64,000 nucleotides of DNA from Solen grandis (Eukaryota > Mollusca > Bivalvia > Adapedonta > Solenidae), in the NCBI GenBank assembly GCA_021229015.1, contig CM037780.1, positions 61,995,323 to 62,059,322 of the forward strand, given 5' to 3'. Position 1 is the first letter of the stretch; the number at the start of each line of letters is the position of its first letter. A model generated the notes under the pieces. That model made no database searches. It saw nothing but the letters and a program-made list of their open reading frames with translations, and had not been told where the DNA came from. This document shows positions 32,498 through 52,922 of this stretch, one piece after another. The position numbers and the translations under genes are program-made.

Positions 32498-35400
32498 CAT
32501 TATTGTGTCAATTCTGCCTCAAATTATGTTGTTTGCTGTTCATGTCTTACATGAATAGAATTTGCAAATTTCTTTGGAAGACAACAGGAAATGGTATCTC
32601 GCAACATATTTGTGTGCGGAGCTGATCTACTTTCGTTTGTCTCCTGTCAGGATTGTTGTTTCCCTGATACTACTGATACTACATACATGTTGTATTCAAG
32701 ATAAGATACTTTACTGACATTGTTTAATTCAATATTCTTATTATGAAGACACAACTCATGTATATACACAGGACATTTTTGGGATTTCATAAAAATAGTA
32801 AAATTGATAAATTGGTGCATAATATTTTGATAATTGAAGTTTTTTTTATTTTTATTTATTTATTTTTTTTTTGAATATGAAAATTTGAATATGTAAAAAT
32901 GTGCAATATGTTATATAGAAGCATATATGTTAATGATTTTCATAACAAGAATATAGATGGACATGTAGGAACCATATTTTTTTTCTTTTACATTTTTTGA
33001 AAATATAAAACTATTAATTTATACTTTATATCATTCACACATTAAGACATTCATATTATAAAAGTTGTTCGAGTTTAAAAGCTTTATTTTTCTATGTTTC
33101 TACATATATAGAAAAAGTGTACAGGTAATTTGATAAAAATACCACTTCACAAAAGAGCAAATTGCACGTACTGATAAATCAGGAAAAAGAAATTGTAAAG
33201 ATCGTATACGTATTTATGGAATAAAGGACACACACAAACACACACACACACACATACATATAGCATATAGTTTGGGAAAATAAATTAATTATTATCCATT
33301 ATTGCGTTAAATGTCTGTTATCCGCTCCAATATTGGTGTGAATTAATCAAAGAACAACCGGTCGTTAACAAAAAGAAAACATGTTTTAACAAGAATTTTT
33401 CGTGAGCACGCACTGTTAACGCCCGCTTTCTCTTATGCACTTTCAAGGCAGCTTAGAAAACTAAATAAAAGCCGGTCGTAGATTTGACCAGTTTATCCTC
33501 TAAATGTCATCATTTAGAGGATAAACATTTGTCATCATTGACAAAACGCCCCGACCCCCCGAAAAAATCGATGGACCACCAGTACTCATTGATTAAAAGT
33601 AAAAGTAATAATTGAAGAAATGTATTAATTCAGACATGAAGTTGGCTCTCTAAAAAGATACATATATGATGATAGATCACCTTGAAAATATTGATAAATG
33701 TCATTGTTAATTTGATACTATGTTATATAAAATACGTTAGAAAAATGTTTCCTATTCTTTTACGATCATATTTTGAACATTTGCATACGAGCACTATGGA
33801 GGGCGATTGTAAATAATATTTAAAGGAAATGACGTCATCTTTGTCATCTCTAACCTAGTTCCCACGATATATTCCAAGGATATCTATATCAGAAGCAGTG
33901 CACATGCCCTGCATCATATTGTAAATAAATAGTTGGTGGGAAATGGTGGAGTTGAGGTCCCATACCAGATTTACGGTGCACTTAGCGATCAACGGAGGAC
34001 ATACCGTTACGCGAGCGCGTACAACTCAAAATGGTTTGTGAAAAAAATAATGTGAAACAAGTTATTCCAGCTTATACTTATCACTCTCAACTCCTCGTTT
34101 CTGGTGGAATCCATTGCCTAAAGGGTTTATTTTTTTTATTTATTTCCTTTAGAACAGAAACCAGTGCATACCTGCTAGGTTGTTAGTGTTGACAACAAGT
34201 AGCCACTGGTACAGTCTTAAAATCACTTAATTATAGATCTATATTGATGAAACCAGCAATGAGCTTTTTTTAAAATATACTAGTCCTCCTGAAGCAATCG
34301 TATCATGTTTGGTGCCATGAACATGAAATTCGAAGTGCCGTAATGCCATACTTTTATGTGATTCAATTCAACGTTTTCGTGCTACCTAAATTGTGTTTTC
34401 CTATATTGTACTGCCCATACAACATGGACTAAATACTCCGAAATATTCGGCAAATGACGCCAATTCGCATGTCCATATTGTGCGTCGCCTTCATACAGCG
34501 ACAAATGACATTCAAAATGGCACTAACTTCATTCTGTAGGCCTCAGCAAAATAATGTTAATGCCCGAGAAAAGGTGTATTATCCCAATATTTTTTTTTAT
34601 TATTTTTTTTTTGAGAAACGAAAATGAAAGGGATGAGCAACAGCAAAACGCTTATTTTAATAATATTTTTATAAAAACCTTTTTGGCATAATAATTATAA
34701 AATTGATATAACCGAAAAAGTATTGTTTTCCTTCAATCTAGCAGCTAAATAATTACATAAATTGTAAATACAAGAGATTTTCATTACCTAGACACATTTT
34801 TATGATATTTTGCCAAAATATTTTTGTTTTTAATACTGTCCACATAAACAGACACGTTAATTCTTTTATCATGAATGTGTGCCCACTGTTGACGGTTGTC
34901 ACAATGTAAGAATGTACATCTGTCATCATATCATGTCTGCACTGTTACATGTACCATTACCTTTTACTGCGAGAACATGTTTGAATGTTGATGTCAAAAA
35001 TCTCTAAACAATGTATATCGGAGAGAGATAGAAAGATAGAGAATATTTGTTTCAATGCAACACGGGTATGCTTGAATCATTAGTAGGCCCAATAGCATTT
35101 TAAACACATAGACATAGACCTAAACAAAAAATAAATACTCTCGATCCGTGTGGCTTCCCTTCAGAATGGAAAAGAATGTCTGATATATCTAAAAGCATCA
35201 TTGACATTGTCATAATATCAGTATACTACTCATCCTAACGTTACAACGGGGGGATATATATATTGTTTCCAGGAAAATCAAACGAGATTAGTTTCGTTGT
35301 GTCGGAGTTTGCTATCACTACTACTGTATTTCAACTAATTACATGTGGAGGAAGACCATCGCCGATTTAAAGCGCCCATATAGAGCCACCAACCAACCGC

Positions 35401-35635
35401 AAGTTAGCTCGAATGCTCTCACATATTTTAAAAATTCACTGAGTGTAATTCATAGATCTAAATTTTATATTCTGATATTTTCACGAACATCTTTTCAGTT
35501 AATTATATATTACAGTATACTTAATTAAATATTGTGGTATATATATATTGAGCATATTAAGCGCAGTTCATTTTCATTTTATCTTAACTAAGATATGAAA
35601 TAGTTGTAGATGATAATGATGTGATAGACGAGTTT
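32498..35635. other. Intergenic, no gene seen
   Basis: AT-rich non-coding sequence. Contains an (AC)n run (33228-33254) and a perfect hairpin at 33491-33526 (16-bp arms, TCAT loop). Confidence 0.6.
33491..33526. repeat. Perfect 16-bp-arm hairpin
   Basis: GTTTATCCTCTAAATG, TCAT loop, CATTTAGAGGATAAAC. No gene context; may be a foldback element remnant. Confidence 0.8.
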
Positions 35636-35637
35636 AA

Positions 35638-35715
35638 AGATCGTCTTGGTCCAGTGGTAACATACATGACTATGGGTCTGAAGGTTGTGGTTTCGAACCC
35701 TGTTGGGGGAAAGGA
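35638..35715 (+). repeat. tRNA-derived SINE fragment
   Basis: A box TGGTCCAGTGGTAA (35647-35660) and B box GGTTTCGAACCC (from 35689). Related to the head at 44038-44110. The tRNA-like fold is not complete. Confidence 0.55.
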
Positions 35716-36169
35716 ACTCCGTAGACAAGTGGTATGCTTACCAATGTCACCCACATTATCCTGATATCGGACAAATCCTTATGTACGTATGTTGAGCATT
35801 AAATATTTTTTGGTATGTCGCTGCTGGGGATTGATCCTATACCACCCGATACCGGAGGGGACGCTCTAATCATTCAGCCATCGGGGCCGTTCATCAAAAT
35901 ATATCACCCGCATTTCAATATCACATTTAAACAACCGCTTTTTTTTCCAAGAATCGCAAATTTCGAATGTATAATGTACAGTTTACAATGCCAGTTGTCA
36001 ATCTTCTAATAAGGGACTACTACACTGGTCATCAGAAAAGAGCGTGAATGTGCTTTTCAAGTTTCGAGTTTCATACAGACGGAATTAGACAAGTGTCACG
36101 TATGTATTTCTTTTTAAATATAGTATACTGTATTCAACTGACGATTATAATATGATTATGTTATACAGG

Positions 36170-36194
36170 ATGATGATGATGATGATGATGATGG
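36170..36194. repeat. (GAT)n microsatellite
   Basis: Eight GAT units. Confidence 0.9.
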
Positions 36195-37002
36195 TTCGGT
36201 GTTTGTTGCACATGAAGAAGAAAAAAGTAAACTGAACTGATGATTGTGATTTGCATCAATTAAGGTGGATATATATCTACTGTTTTAAGGACACGTTTGT
36301 TTTTTTTTTTGTTTTGTTTTTTTGTTTGTTTTTTTTTTACATAAATAATGTTTTTTACCATAATTATAATTAAAGGACATGAATATTAAATTTATTGAAT
36401 CGATATGACTTTTTCCACTTGCATAATTTCATACAATCATTGATAATAATTAAACGATCAATATTATACATTACGGACATATTTTTTATTTCATAGAATC
36501 AATACAATAATATATTTAGTAAAGACAAATTTAAATCAATACTGGCATTGTGCAACGTTTGTTTTGCAATATGGACGAGTATGTAATGTTTTAATTATTT
36601 GCATAGTTTTTTTTTTATATATAAGTTGTAATACTTATATATTCATATGTTATAAAGAATCCATAAATTATTTATATTTCATAAGAGTCAATATACGCAA
36701 CATAATAACTGATTAAGGTACATGCCATATGAGATACATTCGGTGGGGGTATCTATCTGGAGGGAAAAAGTGATAGGTTTATTTAAAATTAATTATATTG
36801 CTGAGTCGATTTTTTTCGCATTAGCGTATACCTGAGCAGATTGAATGGGGCCAAGAAAAAAATAATTCCGTTCCTGTTATATTTAACGAAGGGTTAAATA
36901 AGAGGGTGGATCGGGCGACCAGAAACGGAACTTTTTTGGGGGGCCTGGGCGGATCTGTTTCAGAATGTCTTTAATGATTTAGCATTCATTTGTAAAATTT
37001 TA

Positions 37003-37106
37003 TATATTAATGTCACAGGGGTTTGGCACGAAAGGGGGGGCATAAATAATGATTTTATGCCCCCCCCCCCTTTCGTGCCAAACCCCTGTGATTAATGTTA
37101 TATATA
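37003..37106. repeat. Long near-perfect inverted repeat
   Basis: Arms of about 45 bp around a 6-8-base centre. The left arm carries CACAGGGGTTTGGCACGAAA, a G run and CATAAA; the right arm is its complement with a longer C run. Only the homopolymer length and a few end bases differ. Confidence 0.85.
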
Positions 37107-39537
37107 CTACAAATAAAATGATATCTACATTATTATATGTTAGTTAAAATGATTATTTTTCTGAAGATGTTGCATAATAATTTAAGATCTCGATATTTCT
37201 TTTAAGTAAATTGAGAATTCAAAGACCTATCAAACAGAGAAAGTAAACTCCTGTAAAACTCAGTGGAAATTATTTAGACCATTGAATTTTGCCAACTTCA
37301 AAAAAGTATGGAAAAATCATAGAGGAAAAAAGTAACCCTATAATGATTAGAAAATAATCATTTCTCTGATGCAAGCAATAATGTTTAGTTTGATTTATTT
37401 TAAAAAAGAATATTTAAATTATAACTTTTTGTGTGTCGTGAAAATTTTGTACATATTTACGGAAGTGTTGAAATAACACCAACACAAGGGGAAATCACTC
37501 TAACCGAAAATCCACTTCAAGTAAGATCATTTTGATTTACTGCATATTCTCAATGAATTAAAGCAGTATATCATATCATTACTTTTCCATTAACATACAT
37601 GCAATTTTTTATTTTTTTAAGTTGATTTTTAAAGTCGTTTAATTATTTATTCCAGGAATTTTGTTTACACTGGTGCAACTGAGCTTGTCAGTGTCAACAA
37701 TATTCAGCGACGTTGATGATTTTAGTGGGTACATCCGGTATCAAAAATAATGACCATCTTTGTTGTGTAGCTGATCCAAGTGTCATTGTTTGCAAAATCA
37801 TAATTACATGTAAGTTTAAAATTATTTAACAACATTATTTGCTAGTTGTCAAATTTGTATGTTGAGTATTTTGCTACTTTAACATGATATTTACATCAGT
37901 CAGTAGAGAATTCGCCCTGTAAATGAGGACAAGTACCGGGTTCAAGCCTAGGTCTGCCTACACAATTTTTCTTTTTGTCCTGTGAATTCAGGAACAAATT
38001 CCAAATGAAGAAAGGAGTATGTAACAGCCTTTAATTAACCCTTAATAGTGAGGGAATTATGTAAGCAGTTTGGTAACTCTGTAGAGGAGCACATGCCTTG
38101 TAAATAAGGAATCCTGGTTTGGAGCCATGGTCTTGGGACACATTTTTCTCACTTTGTTTGCATAGTTATAAATGGGACTTCTTCTATTTACTCCCCACAT
38201 TCAACATACTAGATATACTGGCAAAGACGAGCATGGTTAAAAACAGGATAAAAACAGGAGTTTGTAATTTAATTTGTGAGTGTTGTCACTTGAGTTTTGA
38301 ATATCTCAAGTGACTCAGCTGAGGCTATATCTGGTGGCAGTTTCCCATTCTCTGGTGGTGTTTACGAAGAACGACCATTTCCTATAATCTTTGGTGGCAA
38401 TATGTTGTGCAAAAGCATGATTATTTGTATGTCTTTATTTTCTGTTTGGCTTTTGGAGGTAATTTTCTTTTTTTTTATTGCAACTATGTTGTAACAATTT
38501 TATAATATATGATAAGTCTACTTCTTTGCGTCTAGATTGGAGACTTTTCCACGGTTTTCCATCCGAATTCTTGTATCATAGCGCTTACACTTGAACAATT
38601 TCTATGATGACTGACAACTTATCTCCCGGCTCTTCTTTGTTCTTTTTCAATTTTATCAATTTGATTTTGGTTGTAAGGGTCCCAAACAGTTGTTGCATAT
38701 ATGATGTTGCTGAAGAGATAATGGGTACATGTAATGATGTTTCAATCTTATGATTCTTACAGTCATTAGTTTGGACTGCCTATTTTAAGTTCATGTGATC
38801 CTATCAATATGAAATAGCAATAGTAACAGTAACTTCATGTCATTGGGTAGAAGAACATGCTGCCAGACCAGGACTAAGTTTTGGTAGTAATGGGGCATTT
38901 ACAGGTGCTGTTAGGAAATTCTAGCGTCTGTGCCAGGCTGTAAGTTGGACAACAATGTCAAAGGAGAAAAAGATAATTTGGATTAGGGCTCAAACCCAGA
39001 ACATCTTACAGGACAAGTGCTGATCTACTAAACTGCTTTCACAGGCTCTTTCCAGTTGTGAGTTATTTGTGCCATGGCATAAAAACACGCCAAGGGCATG
39101 CTGGTTGGCCACATATTTTTATGGCAGATTATTGTCTTTATCCTGATATTTTGTTCTATTGAAATAATAATAATTATATACCAGTTTGATTTTTTTTTAA
39201 ATGTCCAGACTCTTATTTGAATGCTTTCGTTGTTTATAGAATCTTGAAATGTTATCATTGTAAAGAAAAATTAGTCATTCTCTTTTTTTAGTATCCATTT
39301 TTAAGAAATAGAAGCATAATTTAGGTCTGTTAAGCTAACAGGCTTTCATTGTTGGAATTAACCCCTTTTTACATCAATCCATTACAGTTACAATTTTTAA
39401 TTTTTTAACTATGGATTTTTCTCTTCCCAAATCAGCAAATGACTTCTTTTTTTCCTTCCCAGCATTTACAAAAAATAGTTTGCATGTCTCTCCAACATCA
39501 TCTGGGGAAAAAAAAACTTCATATTATTTTGTTCCAG
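37107..39537. other. Intergenic or 5' intron of METTL9, no exon seen
   Basis: The first exon(s) of METTL9 (signal-anchor region) should lie upstream of 39538, but I could not identify one with confidence here. A weak tRNA-like SINE head (GGGTTCAAGCC) is near 37890-37965. Confidence 0.45.
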
Positions 39538-47123
<7,586 letters not shown>

Positions 47124-48342
47124 TAAGACAACAGTAATTTGCTACACTGAAATATCAATAGAATGACTACCGTGAGGTCTGACAGCAGCTGGTTTTTATT
47201 ACGAGGTGGTCTGATGATAACAAGTAAATAAATGAAAAGGGGCCTGAAAATATTGCTCTTAATTTTAGGTGACCTTTTAAACGAGGTGGTCTTTCATATG
47301 ATATGATATGAAGTTTTACTATTTTACTGTATTTTGTTAACACTTTATTTCATAGGGGTCTAATTTTTTATCTTGTCATTATAAAGGTATTCCACAATAT
47401 ATTTATTCAACTAAATTTATTTACTTTTTGGAGGGTTCTAATGCTTCTTGGATTATGTCATAAATCCACAAACTAACAAAATATATTCAGGGCTGACCAT
47501 GAAACTGTTACATCTCCTTATATTTCTAAATGCACTTAGGATGATTTCATGGACAGCCCTTGGTACTCTGTACCCTTGAAATTGCTTCTAATACAAACTT
47601 AAAGAAATTGAATGTTCATGAAAAATGATGATTGTGTAGTAGTTCATTAATGTGCCCAGATTTGTTAAAAAAATTTGAATTCAAATTGCAATATAAGAAA
47701 TGAATATATTTTTCCTGTCTATGCACATACCGGTACTAATAGTACTATCAAGGAATTGCCGTAGAGTAGCCAAGGAGTTGCAAGAACATGCCTTCTTTTC
47801 CCCTCCAAGTGATTGTGTGATTGTAAAAGGAAGTTTCGTTTAAAATCTGGACAATCTTGATATTCTGTCTATAAATGAAATTTGCCAGAAAACTACCCCG
47901 TAAGAGTCCTGTTCATTAGATATGTATACATGTCAATAATGTTATGATACTGTTCAAAATCAGTTATAGACAAAACATATATTTTTTAATTAAACACTTG
48001 AAAAGACTAGCTGTGAGTTTTTATACCAGCCAATATATACTTTCTTATAATAATAATTTCTCTCTTTAAATTGTTATTGCTGATAATTATTGACCAACAT
48101 ATTCAAAAATAATTTTTGTCAAAGACAGAATTTTCCTTAACTTGTCATGTGATAATTTACGCGTACACAATCATGGTAGACTTTCACAATTGCATTGTGA
48201 AACACGGCGAAAGAAACTTGCTTTCATGTCCTTTGTTACTGGTATGATCCTAAAGTAACTGTTCATGCAATAACTATGCTTTCATTTAGAATGAATGCAC
48301 CGAAGCAACTAGCGCTGAGGTGGAATATGATAATACGCATTT
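47124..48342. other. METTL9 3' UTR and intergenic
   Basis: A possible poly(A) signal AATAAA lies at 47227-47232. No gene seen afterwards. Confidence 0.4.
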
Positions 48343-50497
48343 TTAGCTCGTCTGTTTTTCGAAGAAAAAATACGAGCAACTGTCGTAACTCCGGCATCCG
48401 CGTTGTCGTCGTCAGTCGTCGTTGTCCGGAATCTTAACGTTGGCCGTAATTTTTCTACTATTCAAAATACAACTTTCTTTTTTGGTATGCATATTCATCT
48501 TGACAAGACCTATCCAGACATATGCAAATATTTCAACTATTGACCTTGATCTTGGCCTTTGACCTTATTTTTCTGAAACTTTTGAAAACTTTAAAATGCC
48601 CGTCATTTCAAAACCATTGTCAACAGGGAACTGATATTTCACATGTGAATTACTTGTAGCAAGACCTTTCCATCAGTGTTACATTTTTAGACTTTGACCT
48701 TGAACTTTGACCCATTTTTTAACTTTTTAACAAAAAAATTTAATGTTGGCCGTAATTTCTTTACTTTTTGACATACAACTTTTAATTTTGGTATGCATAT
48801 TCATCTTGACAAGGGCTATTTATATATACCTCAACATTTCACCCATCAACCTCAACCTTTGACCTATTTTTGCTGTAACTTTTGGAAACATTAAAATGCC
48901 TGTCATTTCAGAACCGTTACCAATAGGGCAGATATATTCACATGTGAATTCCTTCAAGCAAGACCTTTCCATCAATGTTACACTTTTGACCTTGACCTTT
49001 GACCTATTTTTGAAATGTGTAACAAAAAACTTTTAACATTGGCCGTAATTTCTTAACTATTTGACATACAACTTTTATTTTTGGTATGCATATTCATCTT
49101 GACAAGGGCTATTCAGATATACATCAACATTTTACCTATCGACCTTGACCTTTGACCTAATTTTCCTGTAACTTTTAAAAACTTTAAAAGGCCTGTCATT
49201 TCACAACCGTTTTCAACAGGGCACTGATATTTCATATGTGAATTCCTTGTGGCAAGACCTTTCCATCAATATTACACTTTTGACCTTTACATTTGAACTT
49301 TGACTTATTTTTGAAATTAACAAAAAACTTGAGTGTTGGCCGTAATTTCTTAACTATTTGACATGCAACTTTTATTTTTGGTATGCATATTCATCTTTGG
49401 AAGGGCTATTCAGATATACCTCAACATTTCATCTATCGACCTTGACCTTTGACCTATTTTTGCTGTAACTTTTGAAAACTTTAAAACGCCTGTTATTTCA
49501 GAACTGTTACGAACAGGGCACTGATATTTCACATGTGAATTCCTTGTAGCAAGACCTTTCTATCAATGTTACACTTTTTGACTTTTGATCTTGACCTTTG
49601 ATCAATATTTGAAAAAGTTAACAAAAAAACTTTAACGTTGACCATAACTTCTTTACTATTTGACATACAACTTTTATTTTTGGTATGCATATTCATCTTT
49701 GCAAGGGCTATTCAGATATCCCTCAATATTTCATCAATCGACCTTGACCTTTGACCTATTCTGCTGTAACTTTTGAAAACTTTAAAAATGCCTGTCATTT
49801 CAGAACCGTTACCAATAGGGGACTGATATATTCACATGTGAATTCCTTGTGGCAGACCTTTCCTTCAATGTTACACTTTTGACCTTGACCTTTGACCTAT
49901 TTTGAAAAAAACTTTAACATTGGTCATAACTTTTTACTATTGACATACATCTTTAATATTTGGTATGCAGATTCATCTTGACAAGGGTTATTCAGATATA
50001 CCTCAATATTTTATCTATCAACCTTGACCTCGAACTTATTTTGCGATAACTCTAAAAAGTTTTGAAATAGATATTTATTTGTCATTTTTCAATATTTTTA
50101 AAAAAAAACTGTATACTGGTTTGTCATCATTTGAAACATTGCAGGTGTGATTTTGGTCATGATCTTTAAGCAGATAAAAAAGCATTTTTTTTTTAAATGT
50201 CTTGTAATTTTATAGTTTTGTGTTGATTATCAAAAGCTCAATGGATTAGCAATTGTGATTTTTTATTTACATATTTTATGTCTTTGTGTTGTATACATCC
50301 TATTCCATGCATAGGTCAAGGTCATCCTTCAAGGTCAAAGGTCAAATTTAAAGGGTATGGTACTTCAACTTTGCATTTAAAGGCTTACAGTTTTAGTTGT
50401 GATTTTCAAGGTCAACTGTTTTAAATGTTTAACAAAAAAAGTAATATTGGCAAAAACAGACAAGCGTTGGCACTCGCATGTGGTGCTCTTGTTATAT
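48343..50497 (+). repeat. ~300-bp tandem-repeat element
   Basis: Starts TTTTTAGCTCGTCTGTTTTT with a short hairpin (CTCGT...ACGAG) and ends GTGGTGCTCTTGTTAT. The core has six units marked by TTGGCCGTAAT or variants at 48440, 48746, 49039, 49336, 49638 and 49920 (steps 282-306). Each unit contains GGTATGCATATTCATCTT and several TTGACCTTTGACC copies. Non-coding. Confidence 0.85.
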
Positions 50498-51108
50498 CAG
50501 TTGACATGGGTTAAATTGATTATTAGTGAAATTAAGCTATGCATTTGCATTTTTTTTTTTCATTTTTAACACAATTTCTTTACATGAATTGTAAAAATTT
50601 GCATTATCCGCCCATCTTGTTTTTTTTTTCATTTTTGAACAATATTAACTTCTAAGGTAACATGATCTCTGTTAAGAAAAGATCCTGTATTAATTTTAGA
50701 ATAATTCTTTGTAGGAATGAACATGAGTTTCAATGATTATATAGTGACACAATATATATAATCCCTGTAACATATTAATAAAAAAAGAAAAGGATTTTTC
50801 TCTTGCATATAAAAAAAAGAAGACATTTTTGCTAGGCTATTAGGTTTTATTGATATTTTATGGTGATTGTCTTTTTTTTTGCTTAATGCAAATGGTGTTT
50901 TTATTCATTTTCATTGAAAACAATTTGCATTTATATTATCCTCTTTTATAGGAAAAAAGTCAATTGGCATTGAATATGTGCAATGATTCAGCTATGGTGC
51001 TTTAATTATGGATACATGCTAGATCCAGAGGTCTTGATTTTTTGTGGGTTTTTTTTGTTTTGTGTGTGTGTGTGTGTTTTCATTAAGTCTCATTAATGTT
51101 GCCATTTT

Positions 51109-51600
51109 TAGCTTGTCTGTTTTTGTTGTTTTTTTTCCAAAGAAAAAAAGCAGAGGTATTCATACAGTAATCACTCTGGTGAACTTCCCTTGACTATTAC
51201 TTCTATACTATTAAACCTTCTGTCATCCACAAGGGTTACATTACCATCAAGGGCCATAAAAAAAAATGGCCATAACTTCTAAACTATTAAACCTTCTGAC
51301 ATCTAACTTCACATACTTATTTACTATCACAACAGCTACAGTCTCACAAAGGGCCATAATTCCTAGCTCCATTATGACCAAATTTTTCTCCCTTATTTAA
51401 TTTTTTAAAGATGAAAATACAGAGAAAGACTTGAACGTTGACCATAATTTTCAGACTATTACACCTTCTGTCATCAGACTTCAATTACTTGACTTCAAAT
51501 ACTTGTTAACTATAACAAGGGCTACTCACAAGGGCCATAACTTATAGGTTCATTTTGACATAATTTACCTCCCCCTTTAAAAAAACAAAAAAACAACATT
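51109..51600 (+). repeat. Related tandem-core element, partial
   Basis: Starts TTTTTAGCTTGTCTGTTTTT and holds diverged units with CTATTAAACCTTCTGTCATC and AAGGGCCATAA. The right end is unclear. Confidence 0.5.
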
Positions 51601-52922
51601 GGCATCAGATATTCTTTTTTAACCTTTCCCAAAGGAGACAACAATCATTAAAAAAAACTGTCAACATTTTCTAGTCTACATGCACATTCACATTCAAATG
51701 ACTGTAGCACTTGTCTTGTAATTGCATGGTCTAAACTTGGTGGAGAAAATTGAAGGAAACCTAGCATTACTTTATTGGAACATGTTATATATACAAAGTT
51801 TTGGTTTGATATATGATAATGAAGTGTACATGGTCGTTTGCAGCTAAGTTTCACAAGGAAATTCACATTTTCAGGGAATTTTGTCAGCTGTTGTAATTTC
51901 CAATTTCCAAAAACAGTGAAATAAATCCCCGATCTGAGTCTACATGGACCTGTATTTCATGTTTGCATGTTCATGCATGTGTTAGTTTGTTCCCAGGCCT
52001 CAATTCCACCAACCTTACTGAGCAGTACTCAGTTTTAAAGTTTAAATACTTGATATTAAGTAGGATCATATTTTACCATTACTGAAAATGCTAAATACAA
52101 AAAGTAATGTGTATTGATATTAGAGATTATCAAACGAAGTAGGGAGAATTAGCATGCTGCATTTGTCATATGTTCTCAAACTGAAAATATCCAAGATGAT
52201 TAAATACTGCAAAACCGTTAGTTGTAGTTTGCTAGCACTTAATTCTCTTTGAAGTTCATATTAATACATCACAGCCAATAATAGAGTAAAGGGGCTTGTA
52301 CTTGTTTGTGTGAGCAATATTTGAAGCTCAGCTGGGTTGGTAGATTTGGTGCCTGATATATATTTTACTCATTTTTGAGTCTCAATACCATGAATCTGCT
52401 TCTGTTTTACATACTCTCTGTATATGAATATGCATTTTAAAATGAAATTGGAATAAAATAAATAAATAAAAAAAACCTTTATTTTTTAATTTTACTGTAA
52501 AATAATAATTGAACAATGAATGTGCCAATAATTAACTTTCAAACTTTGAACTGTTTTCATCTCTGATGACTAACAAAATAACAAATTAAAAATAAAAAGA
52601 CATAGAATTTAAAATATAGATCTTAGAAAACTGATTTATCAAAATATATAGAATATTTGTTTGAATGTGTGCAATGTTATGTTATTATTCATGACGATTA
52701 TTCCAATGAGCATTAACCTTAAAACTGTACATATCATTTTACAGTTTCTTAACAAAAATGATGGCTATAAACATCAATAACAAATAAGAATGAAGGGGGC
52801 AGGGAAGCACTCTCAATTTTGTAGCATATGGCTTCCCTAGTGAGTCCAATACTTGAATTTCACCAAAAAGCAAACAGATCTCATGCTGGCAGTGGGAAAC
52901 ATCCAGAGTGATGATGATAAGT
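51601..52922. other. Intergenic and 3' UTR, no gene seen
   Basis: Includes the 3' untranslated region of the minus-strand gene that stops at 52923. Short AATAAA runs near 52453 on the plus strand are not informative. Confidence 0.4.
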
